Shown: positions 9,216 through 19,054 of the stretch, piece by piece | Position numbering within the stretch: the stretch's first letter is position 1 | How the letters are laid out: every line of letters begins with the position of its first letter | Assembly: GCA_016462185.1 (NCBI GenBank) | Contig: JAEMTQ010000006.1 | Span: 1 to 35,464 of the forward strand | Source of the DNA: Ilumatobacteraceae bacterium | GTDB taxonomy: Bacteria > Actinomycetota > Acidimicrobiia > Acidimicrobiales > Ilumatobacteraceae | DNA length: 35,464 nucleotides | Direction of reading: 5' to 3' | The notes under the pieces: model-generated | The model's input: only the letters and a program-made list of their open reading frames with translations | Told to the model about the DNA's origin: nothing | Database searches by the model: none | Translations under genes and position numbers: made by a program

Positions 9216-11072
9216 TTAGTTAACCGTCACAAATCTCTTTTGCCAAGACTCGTCGCTGACGAGGTCTGGGTAAGCAGCACGGTATTCACGCTTTAATCTT
9301 CTGTAATTGAGAGCAATGTCCTTTGTGACTACACAGACTTCACGCAACAAAGCAAAAAATCTGCGCGAGTCACGCTCAACCAAAAAGCCTTCTGGCAGTC
9401 GATCATGGCGATAAAGAATGCGGTTATAACGAGTCGCCAACCCAACTGCACGCGAGTCGATTGGCGCCGTCTTGAGCACGTCTCGACGCAACGCTTTGGG
9501 CAAAATGTAACCACCAACAAGTGGCACTGCGAGAGCGAAACCAATCAAACGAATCGGCTTCATTCGTGGTTTGGTGATCTTCACAGCCGCCAATTCAGCC
9601 GACAACGGTGCTGGTTTTTCTTCGGCAACTTTGCGCAAGTCGTCGTGCAACGCCGAATGATCGGTAGCCATCAACGCCGCTGGGCCTTGTAAATATGCGC
9701 GAACCCCGCGAATCATGTATTCAACACTGGCGTAACGCATTGAAAATAAATTTCTAAAACACAAGGCAATAAATCTTCGCGCCAAATGCCACCAGTGATG
9801 ACGATCAAACACCAACGTGTCAATTATCGCAAAATTGCGCTTCTCATAAAACAGTGACGACGGATTGTTCTTCAAGCCAAAGTCGGCGTGCCAAACAATT
9901 ACCCCGTTCATCGTCACGCTGTGCTTACCTGTGTGCAACAAGCCGTAACTTACATCGTCACCGCGCACGAAAATTGGCAGCGGGTTGTCACGAGTAATCG
10001 CCACCGGAAATGCCGTGTACCACCAAGCCGTGTAGGCGAACTTCTTTTCTGGGGCATCGCGCAACGCCAACTTTCGCTCGCGCAAGTCGTCTTCACGACC
10101 AATTGCTCGCAACGGGTAGAGCGAACGCCAACGATATTTTGAGCCTGCTTCGAACTGCATCCACGCGCGTTCTTCGCTGAGCATCGCACCATGAATGCAC
10201 AATTTTTCGTCACGGGCAAAACTAAACAACGCAAATGTTCGCACCAAAGCATCTGGCTCGAGAGTGATGTCGTCATCCATCAGCAGAATATGAGTCGCCC
10301 AGCCTTCGTTTCTCAACTGGATGATCCCGCGCGCAAACCCACCCGCGCCGCCAAGGTTCGGGTTCTGCACCACCGTGATCGGTGCATTTGGTGCAGTGTC
10401 AAACTCAATGTTTCTAGCGTTGTCTACAACCAATACGCGCAGCTTGCCGCGCAGTGTTTCAACTGTGTCTTCAAGCTGAAGAACTTTTGCCACTGTGGGT
10501 TTGACATATTCTTGGCGATTGAACGTTGTAATCGACAACGAAAGCCTGATCTCGCGTGCAACTGGCGTGGTTGTGGTCCACTCGCCGCCCATCACAGTTA
10601 CGTCACTTTGTTCAGCACTAACACGAACAAAAAAAGTGCCATATTTATGTGCAGCAAACTCTGGAACTTCGAGAACCGTCTTGCCGTTTTGGGCGATGCC
10701 GGTTGAAGCAACGATTCTTTCTTTTGCGCCGAAACCCGTGAATCTTAAACCCGCGTTTTCAACGCCGACAATTTCGATTCGACCAGAACCAGTTGCCAAA
10801 ATCGTTGCCGACAAATTCTCGACCACACTCAGGCGACGCCAACGACCGGCAGCAAAAGCCCCAAATGAAGTATCAAAACTTAATTCTGCTCCGACTCGCA
10901 TAATTGCGCGACCGTCTGCAAGTTGAACTTCACCATCTGTGCGCACATACAACAGCGGCTCAGTCGTCTCAACGCGCGGAAGCGTCATTTGCTGCAATAA
11001 AAAACTATTCACCTCAGGCCATCGGATCAACTGAAAAACTCGGGAGAGGCTGTTTGTTGGCAATGCACTCAA
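9216..11072 (-). CDS. GlfT2-like galactofuranosyltransferase, GT2-type
   Basis: 618 aa; LSITTFNRQEYVKPTV, VVQNPNLGGAGGFARGI, ILLMDDDITLEPDAL, FVRGDDVSYGLL, VIVWHADFGLKNNP. Next to glf. TTG start at 11072 gives a 59-nt overlap with glf; ATG 10988 is the alternative. Confidence 0.82.
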   Translation of the reverse strand: MSALPTNSLSRVFQLIRWPEVNSFLLQQMTLPRVETTEPLLYVRTDGEVQLADGRAIMRVGAELSFDTSFGAFAAGRWRRLSVVENLSATILATGSGRIEIVGVENAGLRFTGFGAKERIVASTGIAQNGKTVLEVPEFAAHKYGTFFVRVSAEQSDVTVMGGEWTTTTPVAREIRLSLSITTFNRQEYVKPTVAKVLQLEDTVETLRGKLRVLVVDNARNIEFDTAPNAPITVVQNPNLGGAGGFARGIIQLRNEGWATHILLMDDDITLEPDALVRTFALFSFARDEKLCIHGAMLSEERAWMQFEAGSKYRWRSLYPLRAIGREDDLRERKLALRDAPEKKFAYTAWWYTAFPVAITRDNPLPIFVRGDDVSYGLLHTGKHSVTMNGVIVWHADFGLKNNPSSLFYEKRNFAIIDTLVFDRHHWWHLARRFIALCFRNLFSMRYASVEYMIRGVRAYLQGPAALMATDHSALHDDLRKVAEEKPAPLSAELAAVKITKPRMKPIRLIGFALAVPLVGGYILPKALRRDVLKTAPIDSRAVGLATRYNRILYRHDRLPEGFLVERDSRRFFALLREVCVVTKDIALNYRRLKREYRAAYPDLVSDESWQKRFVTVN

Positions 11073-12168
11073 GCATTGTCTTTGATGCGAGCAGCGCTTC
11101 GTGAATTGTCACATCCATGTCTAGATAACGGTAGGTGCCGAGTCGGCCAATAAATGTGACCCCCTTGGCATCTCGCGCACGTTGCACGTAATTCAATAAT
11201 TGTTCTTTTTCTTTGACAAGCCGAATCGGATAATAAGGCGTATCAGCCTCGCCACATAACCGTGAAAACTCGCGGTAGACAATTGTTTTATCGTGCGACT
11301 CCCATGGCGCAAAGTGTTTGTGCTCGGTGATGCGCGTGTAAGGCACATCTGTGTCGCAATAGTTGACCACGGGGTGACCTTGATAGTCGCCATCTGCAAC
11401 TTCAGGCACGAAGTCGAGAGTTCGATAACCCAAACGACCAAACTCAAAACCAAAATAAGCATCAATTGGGCCTGTCCAAATAATGTGATCAAAGCTTCCA
11501 AATTCTTTTGACTCTGTCGGCGAAAATCGCGTGCTCAAATGCAGTTCAATTTCAGCATGATTCAAGATTGCTTCGACAATTGGCGTATAACCATCTTTCG
11601 GAATCGCCTGATAAGGGTGACTGAAATACGTGTCGTCATCGTTGAAGCGAACGGGCAATCGCGCCAAAATGCTTGCCGGCAATTCTTTGGGATCGACCCC
11701 CCACTGCTTTGACGTGTAACCCGCAAAAAATGCTTCATATAACTCGCGACCTACGAAGCGCAAACCTTGGTCTTCAAATGAAACTGGATCAGTAATCGTG
11801 TTGTCGGCTTTACTCGCAATAAATTTCTCGGCTTCATCGGCATCAAAATCGCGATCAAAGAACTGATTGATTGTTTTCAGGTTCACTGGCAACGAGTACA
11901 TCGTCTGTTTTGAGATCGCTTTTACCCGATGCTGATACGGCATCATTTCGCCAAACTTATTTATGTATTGCCAAACGTGCTCGTGTTGCGTATGAAAAAT
12001 GTGTGGCCCGTAGGTGTGAACCATTACCCCGGTTGCATGACGAGCCGTAAAGCAGTTGCCCGCGACATGATCTCGGGCGTCAAATACAACTATCGAATGG
12101 CCGGCTTCGGCCAGTTCGCGAGCCACAACAGCCCCAGAAAACCCAGCCCCAACTATGGCAAATCGCAC
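11014..12168 (-). CDS. glf: UDP-galactopyranose mutase
   Basis: 384 aa; FAIVGAGFSGAVVARELAEAGHSIVVFDARDHVAGNC, YGPHIFHTQHEHVWQYIN, FFAGYTSKQWGVDPKELP; GTG start. Confidence 0.95.
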   Translation of the reverse strand: MRFAIVGAGFSGAVVARELAEAGHSIVVFDARDHVAGNCFTARHATGVMVHTYGPHIFHTQHEHVWQYINKFGEMMPYQHRVKAISKQTMYSLPVNLKTINQFFDRDFDADEAEKFIASKADNTITDPVSFEDQGLRFVGRELYEAFFAGYTSKQWGVDPKELPASILARLPVRFNDDDTYFSHPYQAIPKDGYTPIVEAILNHAEIELHLSTRFSPTESKEFGSFDHIIWTGPIDAYFGFEFGRLGYRTLDFVPEVADGDYQGHPVVNYCDTDVPYTRITEHKHFAPWESHDKTIVYREFSRLCGEADTPYYPIRLVKEKEQLLNYVQRARDAKGVTFIGRLGTYRYLDMDVTIHEALLASKTMLECIANKQPLPSFSVDPMA

Positions 12169-12174
12169 TAGATA

Positions 12175-12180
12175 ATCATA
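12175..12180 (-). promoter_or_regulatory. -10 element at leaderless spacing (glf)
   Basis: Minus strand TATGAT-TATCTA-GTG; hexamer at -12..-7. Confidence 0.5.
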
Positions 12181-12256
12181 CGACTTTGACCCAAGTCGCT
12201 AAGTTCAAACGGCTGTACAACTAACCAGCAACTAAATGGCTCGTATTGCGATTTGT

Positions 12257-13423
12257 CTATTTGCTCAATATCGGCGCGCAAGAACCTTCAAGGTCACGCA
12301 CTTGAATCTTTTCGCGATTGTCATACGTCACAGCATTTTTTGGATCTCGCTGCAACTTAAATGTGCGAAATGACATCTCGGTCGTGTCGATCGCCAAAAT
12401 TTTACCGATCAGAGAATCTCCAAGACTCAAAATCAACTTCAATGCTTCAAGCGCTTGAATCGAACCAACTATGCCTGGCAAAACACCAAGCACGCCGGCT
12501 TCGGCGCAACTCGGTGCGAGCTCTGCTGGCGGTGGCTCTGGCACCATGTCGCGATATGTCGGCCCAAGAATTGGGTGAAACACGCTGACCATGCCTTCGA
12601 ACCTGAAAATTGAACCGTGTACAACCGGAATGCCCAACTTTACGCTCGCGTCGTTCAACAGATAACGGCTCGGAAAGTTATCTGCTCCGTCCACGATCAC
12701 GTCATAGCCGTCGATTATTTGCATCACATTTTCTGCGCTCAGACGAGTGTCGTAGGTAACGACATCTACATCGGGATTCAACATTGTCAGAGTCTTTTTT
12801 GCAGAGTCAACTTTGCGCTCACCGACGCGATCTAGGTTGTGCAAAATCTGGCGCTGCAAGTTTGATGCATCTACAACGTCCATGTCGACGATTCCGATCG
12901 TGCCAACACCGGCCGCTGCGAGATACATCGCTGCTGGTGAGCCCAAACCGCCAGCGCCCAGCAACAAAACTTTGCTTGCCAACAGTTTGGCTTGGCCTTC
13001 GATTCCAACTTCAGGCAACAAGACGTGGCGCTGATAACGATTGCGTTGCTCGGCTGACAACTGAACCGGTGTCGACCAAGGGCGTCCTTCGTCTTTCCAT
13101 TTACCGAACCCACCGGCCATGCTCAGAACATCTGTGTAGCCAAGTTCTTGCAGCGTCTTGGCGGCAAAAGCACTGCGCACACCGCCCGCACAATAAACGA
13201 TTACTGGTGAGGTCTTATCAACAATTTTGGTTTCAATCTGTGCCTCAAGATGGCCGCGCGGAATATGCACGACACCCAACAATGCTCCCTGTTCGAACTC
13301 ATCGGGTTCGCGTACGTCAAGCACCACCGCTTGATTTGCATCAATTTTTGTTGCCGCGGTCTGCGTGTCAACTTCTTTGATCTTTGACTTCGCATCAGCG
13401 AGCAATTCGCGAAAACTTGCCAT
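12257..13423 (-). CDS. N-terminal rhodanese + ThiF/MoeB/MoeZ-type E1-like adenylyltransferase
   Basis: Rhodanese LDVREPDEFEQG and active loop CAGGVRSA; ThiF GAGGLGSPAAMYLAAAGVGTIGIVD, DGADNFPSRYLLND, SCAEAGVLGVLPG. Confidence 0.88.
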   Translation of the reverse strand: MASFRELLADAKSKIKEVDTQTAATKIDANQAVVLDVREPDEFEQGALLGVVHIPRGHLEAQIETKIVDKTSPVIVYCAGGVRSAFAAKTLQELGYTDVLSMAGGFGKWKDEGRPWSTPVQLSAEQRNRYQRHVLLPEVGIEGQAKLLASKVLLLGAGGLGSPAAMYLAAAGVGTIGIVDMDVVDASNLQRQILHNLDRVGERKVDSAKKTLTMLNPDVDVVTYDTRLSAENVMQIIDGYDVIVDGADNFPSRYLLNDASVKLGIPVVHGSIFRFEGMVSVFHPILGPTYRDMVPEPPPAELAPSCAEAGVLGVLPGIVGSIQALEALKLILSLGDSLIGKILAIDTTEMSFRTFKLQRDPKNAVTYDNREKIQVRDLEGSCAPILSK

Positions 13424-13494
13424 ATCAATACCCTACCGTTCTTGTCAAGATTTGCCCACGCGCCAATTATTTGCAGCCTGGCACACACAGAGAC

Positions 13495-13914
13495 ATGGCT
13501 TCAAACATCTGTGACTTTACAAATCCCGAAATCTTTATCTCTGAATGGGTCGACCCAGTTGTCAATGCAACTGGCTTTGACGCGTGTGGCGAATACGTCG
13601 AGACATACTGGCTCGGCGTAATCGGCCCGAGCGCAACATGGGTACTGCGATATTTGTCTCGCGAACTTGAGATTTTTCCAAACGGATACTGCCTCGACCT
13701 CAACGACACGGCGTCCGCGCTGGGTCTCGCCTTTCGCCATGGCTCGGGGTCAATCGAGCGCGCAATTCAGCGTTGCGCAACATTCGGTTTAGTCGCCCAA
13801 ATGCCCCAGTCGTTAGCAGTGCGAAAACGAATTCCGCCAGTTACGAAACGTCAGTTGTTGCGTCTGCCGACGACTCTACAAAAAAGCCACGGTGACTTAT
13901 TCGCCAACAGCTAG
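13495..13914 (+). CDS. Conserved hypothetical protein
   Basis: Start reassigned from 13384 to ATG 13495 (MASNICDFTNPEIF...) because the longer ORF runs into the divergent moeB-like gene. Compact soluble protein lying alone between minus-strand genes. Confidence 0.6.
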   Translation: MASNICDFTNPEIFISEWVDPVVNATGFDACGEYVETYWLGVIGPSATWVLRYLSRELEIFPNGYCLDLNDTASALGLAFRHGSGSIERAIQRCATFGLVAQMPQSLAVRKRIPPVTKRQLLRLPTTLQKSHGDLFANS

Positions 13915-13924
13915 TTGGCGCGAC

Positions 13925-15160
13925 TTACTTTTCTGAGACCGTGCGTCGAATCTCGACTATTCGCTCGTGGTCATGATTTGCGTCATCGCCTTTTTCAGCC
14001 AGTGCTGCATTTCTGTCTTTTGCAGCTTCGCGCTCGGCCAATTCGGTATCAACACGCTTGATCGCCGCATCGGTGCCGTGCTCATGAATGAAAGTTGCCC
14101 ACTCAACTAGCGCTTCAACCATTTCGCTCTCGGGTACAACTGCGACATTGCGTCCCTTGACAAACAAATGACCGCGTTTGTTGCCTGCAGCAATACCCAA
14201 ATCGGCTTCACGCGCTTCACCGGGGCCGTTCACAACACAGCCCATTACTGCAATCTGCAGTGGCAACTTTTTGTCAGCAAATGCTGCTTGCGCTCGCTGA
14301 GCGATATCGATTACGTCTACTTCGGCTCGCCCACAACTCGGGCACGCAATTAGATCTACGTTTTTGCGCTCGCGCAGACCGAGCGCTTCAAGCAATTGAC
14401 GACCTGCTCGCGCCTCTTCGATCGGGTCTGCCGTGAGGCTGTAACGAATAGTGTCGCCGATGCCCTCAAGCAACAACGTGGCGATACCAGCGGTGGCTTT
14501 GACCAGACCACCCGGCAATGGCCCCGCTTCAGTCACACCGAGATGCAACGGAAAGTCAGTAACTTCGCTGAGCATTCGATACGCCTCAACCATCAATGGC
14601 ACGTTCGAGGCTTTCACTGAAATCTTGACAAGATCAAACCCAACTTCTTCGAAATATCGCAACTCTTGTTGGGCCGACTCAACCATTGCCTGGGCTGTCA
14701 AACCACCATGTTTTTCATAGAGTGCCGAATCTAGCGAGCCACCGTTTACTCCGATTCGAATTGACACACCGCGATCTCGCGCCTCTGACGCAACTGCTTT
14801 GATGTGTTCGGGTTTGCGAATGTTTCCTGGATTAAGACGCAAACCTTGTACGCCTGCTTCAAGAGCCGCCAACGCCATGCGATATTGATGATGAATGTCA
14901 GCAATGATTGGCACGGGTGAACGTGGCACGATTTTCGCCAAACCTTCAGCCGCCGCCGCATCGTTGCATGTGCATCGCACAATGTCGCAACCGGCAGCAG
15001 CAAGTGCATAGATTTGCTGCAAAGTTGCGTCAACATCGGCAGTTTTGGTGATCGTCATCGACTGCACGCTGATCGGCGCGTCTCCGCCAACTGCAACTTT
15101 GCCAACTTGAATCTGGCGAGTCTGTCTGCGCTGATAATTTTGCAAAGTATTTTTAGTCAC
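13925..15160 (-). CDS. ispG: 4-hydroxy-3-methylbut-2-en-1-yl diphosphate synthase
   Basis: GcpE/IspG motifs: VGGDAPISVQSMTITKTADVDATLQQI, LRLNPGNIRKPEH, CPSCGRAEVD, VMGCVVNGPGEAREADLGIA. Confidence 0.96.
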   Translation of the reverse strand: MTKNTLQNYQRRQTRQIQVGKVAVGGDAPISVQSMTITKTADVDATLQQIYALAAAGCDIVRCTCNDAAAAEGLAKIVPRSPVPIIADIHHQYRMALAALEAGVQGLRLNPGNIRKPEHIKAVASEARDRGVSIRIGVNGGSLDSALYEKHGGLTAQAMVESAQQELRYFEEVGFDLVKISVKASNVPLMVEAYRMLSEVTDFPLHLGVTEAGPLPGGLVKATAGIATLLLEGIGDTIRYSLTADPIEEARAGRQLLEALGLRERKNVDLIACPSCGRAEVDVIDIAQRAQAAFADKKLPLQIAVMGCVVNGPGEAREADLGIAAGNKRGHLFVKGRNVAVVPESEMVEALVEWATFIHEHGTDAAIKRVDTELAEREAAKDRNAALAEKGDDANHDHERIVEIRRTVSEK

Positions 15161-15184
15161 GAGTTTTCTCGAATCTCAGAATTG

Positions 15185-16432
15185 CTAGCCCAGCGGACTT
15201 GTTATATCTAGATAGAGACCAGCAAACATCAACATTACGAGCAAAACTACAACCGTTGTCGCCACGGGGATCATCTTGCCAACATCTGCACGATAAACCT
15301 TGCCGCGCCGAGAGCGCAGGCGTTCATACGTTGCAATTGCTGCATGACCACCATCAAACGGCAACAACGGCACCAAATTGAAGACACCGACAAAAATATT
15401 GACGCTGGCCAAGAGAATTAGCACGCCCTTTAGACCGTCGCTACGACCGATTTCGCCACCAACTTGGCTTGCCCCAACAACCGTTGTCGGTCGTGTCATC
15501 ATGTCGGGCTCGTCGGCGACGACATTTGAGAAAATATTTTTCGGATTTAAAACAACAAACAGCCCACCTACAGAATCTCGCGCTGTTCGGGCAACATCGA
15601 CGAGCCCAAATCGCACTGAGTTAAAGACATTTTGACGCACATAACGATACGAATCAGACGCCACACCTAAAAAAGCAACTTGCGGATTTGCCGGATTCGC
15701 CGCAAGCACCACTTGTTCGATTTGGCTTTGGCCATCTCGCAAATACTGAACTGAAACAGTGTCACCTGGTTTGTTTGCCACGATTGCAACTATCAATTCG
15801 CGACGTGAACTGATCTCTTGATTATCAACAGCCAAGATCTGATCGCCTTCACGCAAACCGATTTTCTCGGCCGGTGAATCTGCGGCGGGTGCACCATAAA
15901 TAAACAACTCGCCCGTATCGCCGTAACGACCAGCTGTTGCATAGATGCCCACGAACAAAACAATTGCAATCAACAGATGCATCAAGCTGCCGGCAGTAAT
16001 CACCAACATTCTCTTGGGGTATGACTGCTGGCGATAGGTGCGGGGCTCGTCTTGAGGGTCGCACTCATCCAAATTATTCATGCCAACAATTCGCACAAAG
16101 GCACCAACTGGCAGAGCACGCAAACCAAACTCGACTTCACCCCGCTGAAAACTAAACACCCGCGGGCCCATACCCATATAAAACTGCGTCACTTTCATTC
16201 CGCTTCGGCGGGCTGTAACAAAGTGCCCGACTTCATGCAAGAAAACCGAAACGATCAGACCGGCAACGAACACAAGCGACCACGGGTTCTTCACACCTAG
16301 CCACGCCAACAGACCCAAGACAACAGCCGAAGTTACAAACGTCGTAGCAGAATTGTTTTTTTGTTCGCTCTGATTGTCGGTTGCACCACCAGCAGCGATC
16401 TCATCGCGAAACTTCGTATAGAACGAACTCAA
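15185..16432 (-). CDS. rseP: Site-2 protease family zinc metalloprotease
   Basis: HEVGH active site, PDZ (GLREGDQILAVDN), FNLVPLLPFDGGHA. Start moved from 16456 to TTG 16432: preceded by AAAGGAG with 8-nt spacing and overlaps the dxr stop as TTGA. Confidence 0.92.
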   Translation of the reverse strand: MSSFYTKFRDEIAAGGATDNQSEQKNNSATTFVTSAVVLGLLAWLGVKNPWSLVFVAGLIVSVFLHEVGHFVTARRSGMKVTQFYMGMGPRVFSFQRGEVEFGLRALPVGAFVRIVGMNNLDECDPQDEPRTYRQQSYPKRMLVITAGSLMHLLIAIVLFVGIYATAGRYGDTGELFIYGAPAADSPAEKIGLREGDQILAVDNQEISSRRELIVAIVANKPGDTVSVQYLRDGQSQIEQVVLAANPANPQVAFLGVASDSYRYVRQNVFNSVRFGLVDVARTARDSVGGLFVVLNPKNIFSNVVADEPDMMTRPTTVVGASQVGGEIGRSDGLKGVLILLASVNIFVGVFNLVPLLPFDGGHAAIATYERLRSRRGKVYRADVGKMIPVATTVVVLLVMLMFAGLYLDITSPLG

Positions 16433-17580
16433 ACTCGTATCTCCTTTCGGGCCCAATCTCGCGCCAATCGATCGGCTTCCAAAATATCTTCGACGCTCAT
16501 CGGTATTTGACCATCATGGTGTTGCAAGGTTGCTTCAATGATGCTGGAAATCTGCGACCATTTCACGCCTCCAGCAAGAAAACTTTCGACAGCCACCTCG
16601 TTGGCTGCGCTCAACCATGCAGGCGCAGAGCCACCAATTCGACCCGCCTGATACGCGAGATCTAAGCAGCGAAATGTGTCACGGTCAGGTTTTTCAAAAT
16701 CAAGTCGCGACAAAGTCGTCCAGTCAATCGCCCCAAAACTTGACGTGCTCCGATTCGGGTACTCAAGGGCATATGCAATCGGCAACTTCATGTCAGGCAT
16801 CGACAATTGCGCGATTGTTGCCCCGTCACGAAACTCAACCATCGAATGAACAATCGATTGCGGGTGAACAACTACATCAATCGAGTCGTAGCCAACACCA
16901 AACAACTCGTGCGCTTCGATCACTTCGAGACCTTTGTTCATCAATGTTGAAGAATCAATTGTGATCTTCGGACCCATCGACCAAGTTGGGTGTGCCAAAG
17001 CTTCTTTTACCGAAACATTTTTTAGCGACTCTAGATTCTTTCCTCTGAAGGGCCCACCGCTTGCCGTCAAGAGCAGACGTTGTACATCGCGAGACTGATT
17101 CTGCGAACTACGCATGCACTGATGTATCGCGCAGTGTTCACTATCGACTGGGATTATCTCTGCGCCGGCGATCTTCCTCAACGGCGCAACTATTGGTCCG
17201 GCTGCAATGAGACTTTCTTTATTGGCAAGTGCGAGCCGCTTGCCGTTTTTGAGCGCAGCCATCGTCACACTCAACCCAGCAAAACCCACCACGCCATTCA
17301 CGACGACATCGGCAATCACGCTCATCTGCTCGGGCTCTGCGACAACTTCAATTTTTGGGTCAGTGGTTTTTAGTTCACGCGCAACCTTTTCTCGCGCTTC
17401 TTTGTCAGACACGACAACAATTGCCGGTTTAAACATTCGTGCCTGCGCAACAACCTCATCTACCGAAGAGTTCACACTTAGGGCAACCACCTGGTGCTCG
17501 CCCTCGCGAGCCGAGCGAATTACATCGAGAGTTTGTTTACCGATTGACCCGGTTGAACCGGCAATCGCAACACGTGCCAC
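16429..17580 (-). CDS. dxr: 1-deoxy-D-xylulose-5-phosphate reductoisomerase
   Basis: AGSTGSIGKQTLDVIR, LANKESLIAAGPIV, PVDSEHCAIHQC, ASGGPFRG, HPTWSMGPKITIDSSTLMNKGLEVIEAH. Confidence 0.96.
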   Translation of the reverse strand: MARVAIAGSTGSIGKQTLDVIRSAREGEHQVVALSVNSSVDEVVAQARMFKPAIVVVSDKEAREKVARELKTTDPKIEVVAEPEQMSVIADVVVNGVVGFAGLSVTMAALKNGKRLALANKESLIAAGPIVAPLRKIAGAEIIPVDSEHCAIHQCMRSSQNQSRDVQRLLLTASGGPFRGKNLESLKNVSVKEALAHPTWSMGPKITIDSSTLMNKGLEVIEAHELFGVGYDSIDVVVHPQSIVHSMVEFRDGATIAQLSMPDMKLPIAYALEYPNRSTSSFGAIDWTTLSRLDFEKPDRDTFRCLDLAYQAGRIGGSAPAWLSAANEVAVESFLAGGVKWSQISSIIEATLQHHDGQIPMSVEDILEADRLARDWARKEIRV

Positions 17581-17583
17581 GAC

Positions 17584-19017
17584 TCAGTTAGCCCAGGGAG
17601 TGAGCACCAACGTGATGTAGTAGATGAATGGCAAAGTGAACAACATGCTGTCGAAGCGATCAAGCGCTCCACCGTGCCCACGAAGGACAGTTCCAAAGTC
17701 TTTGATGTCTAAATTGCGTTTGAACATTGACTCGGTCAAATCGCCAAGCGGTCCGACAATTGAAATTACGAGCGCAATGATCATCCACTCACCAAAGTTC
17801 TGCCAAGTGCCGCTTTGAACGCCAACGAGTGTCACCGCAACAAATGTGCCGATTGCGCCACCAACGAAACCTTCCATTGTTTTCGATGGGCTGATCCAAG
17901 CACGAAGCGGAGTCTTGCCAGTTGCCGCACCAACAAAGTAGGCCGCCGTGTCATTGGCAATGATGCCGACAACGAGAATAAACAAAGTGTCGGTTCCGAT
18001 GTTTTCAAAACCTGGTCCCGAGTTTGACAGACGCAAAATTAATGCACCATACGAACCAAAAAGCCCAACCCACACGAGACCAAGCAAAGTTAAACCAAGG
18101 TTTGGCACCGGCCCACTCTCGACCGAACCTGTACCGATGAAACTGACAGATCCGGCAACAAATGCAAACACGAACACGAGCGGTAGCGCGGCGTCACCAA
18201 TCCAATAAGCAGCCAAAGGTGCGGCCACACATCCCACGACACCGACGATCATCGCTGGTTGATAACCAGTTGAAGACGTCTGCGTGAAAAATTCAACTGC
18301 AGCAAGACCCAACACCAACAACAACAGAATCATCACGGCTACCGGTCCCACCAAAATTGCTGCGATGAAAACAGCGGCCAACAACGCAGCTACTGCTGTC
18401 GCTGTCGGCAAGTCACGAGCAATTGAAGATGGCATCTTCGCGCCCGAACCAGATCGCGGAGCAGCCACGCGTGGCCTTGGTCGTGGACCAGTGCCCGAAT
18501 CGCTTCGATCATTTGGGCGTGAACGACGCACCTGTGTTGGGCGTTCTGTCTGGGAACTTCCAGTTATATCGCGGCTCGTTCCACCAGTCGGATCACGACG
18601 CGGAAGACCACCCGAAGAACTTGGTCGATTTCTTTCATCAGTTGGATCTGAACCGATTGAAACTCTGCCCTCGCGCGCTGGTCTAGCCACTGGCGGTGGC
18701 GCCGATGCTGGCTCAACTCGTCGCGTTGAGCCGGTCAAATTCACGCGTGGTCGCTCCGTGCCCGCACTCGGTGTAGGCGAAATGGTGTCTTCACTTGCTG
18801 TTACAAATTTTGGCAATTCACCGGTTGGTGGCTCTGTCCAATGCGGCAGTTGATCGGTTTGATTTTCAGGAAACGAAATCGCTGGCGCACTGTCGTCGTC
18901 GTCGGCAAACTTTACGACGCCAAACTCGTCACCAAAGTCAACAGTGGCATCGTTGCCGGTGCGATCAGTCGAATTTGTCGTGTCGTCGCTATTTTCATTG
19001 TTGGTGTCGTCGGTCAT
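17584..19017 (-). CDS. cdsA: Phosphatidate cytidylyltransferase with ~200-aa disordered N-terminal extension
   Basis: C-terminal CdsA signature (SPSKTMEGFVGGAIGT...GPLGDLTESMFKRNLDIKDFGTVLRGHGGALDRFDSMLFTLP); low-complexity N-terminus. Confidence 0.93.
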   Translation of the reverse strand: MTDDTNNENSDDTTNSTDRTGNDATVDFGDEFGVVKFADDDDSAPAISFPENQTDQLPHWTEPPTGELPKFVTASEDTISPTPSAGTERPRVNLTGSTRRVEPASAPPPVARPAREGRVSIGSDPTDERNRPSSSGGLPRRDPTGGTSRDITGSSQTERPTQVRRSRPNDRSDSGTGPRPRPRVAAPRSGSGAKMPSSIARDLPTATAVAALLAAVFIAAILVGPVAVMILLLLVLGLAAVEFFTQTSSTGYQPAMIVGVVGCVAAPLAAYWIGDAALPLVFVFAFVAGSVSFIGTGSVESGPVPNLGLTLLGLVWVGLFGSYGALILRLSNSGPGFENIGTDTLFILVVGIIANDTAAYFVGAATGKTPLRAWISPSKTMEGFVGGAIGTFVAVTLVGVQSGTWQNFGEWMIIALVISIVGPLGDLTESMFKRNLDIKDFGTVLRGHGGALDRFDSMLFTLPFIYYITLVLTPWAN

Positions 19018-19054
19018 TTTGTTTATTCCCCTCTAAAAATTCGCTGCTCTAACT

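Noticed and set aside
10191-10706. 171-aa ORF opposite the GlfT2-like gene
   Set aside because: Antisense to a well-supported CDS with no coherent domain; typical shadow ORF.
18284-18853. 189-aa plus-strand ORF opposite the cdsA N-terminus
   Set aside because: Mirror ORF generated by the biased composition of the disordered cdsA region; no recognisable domain.
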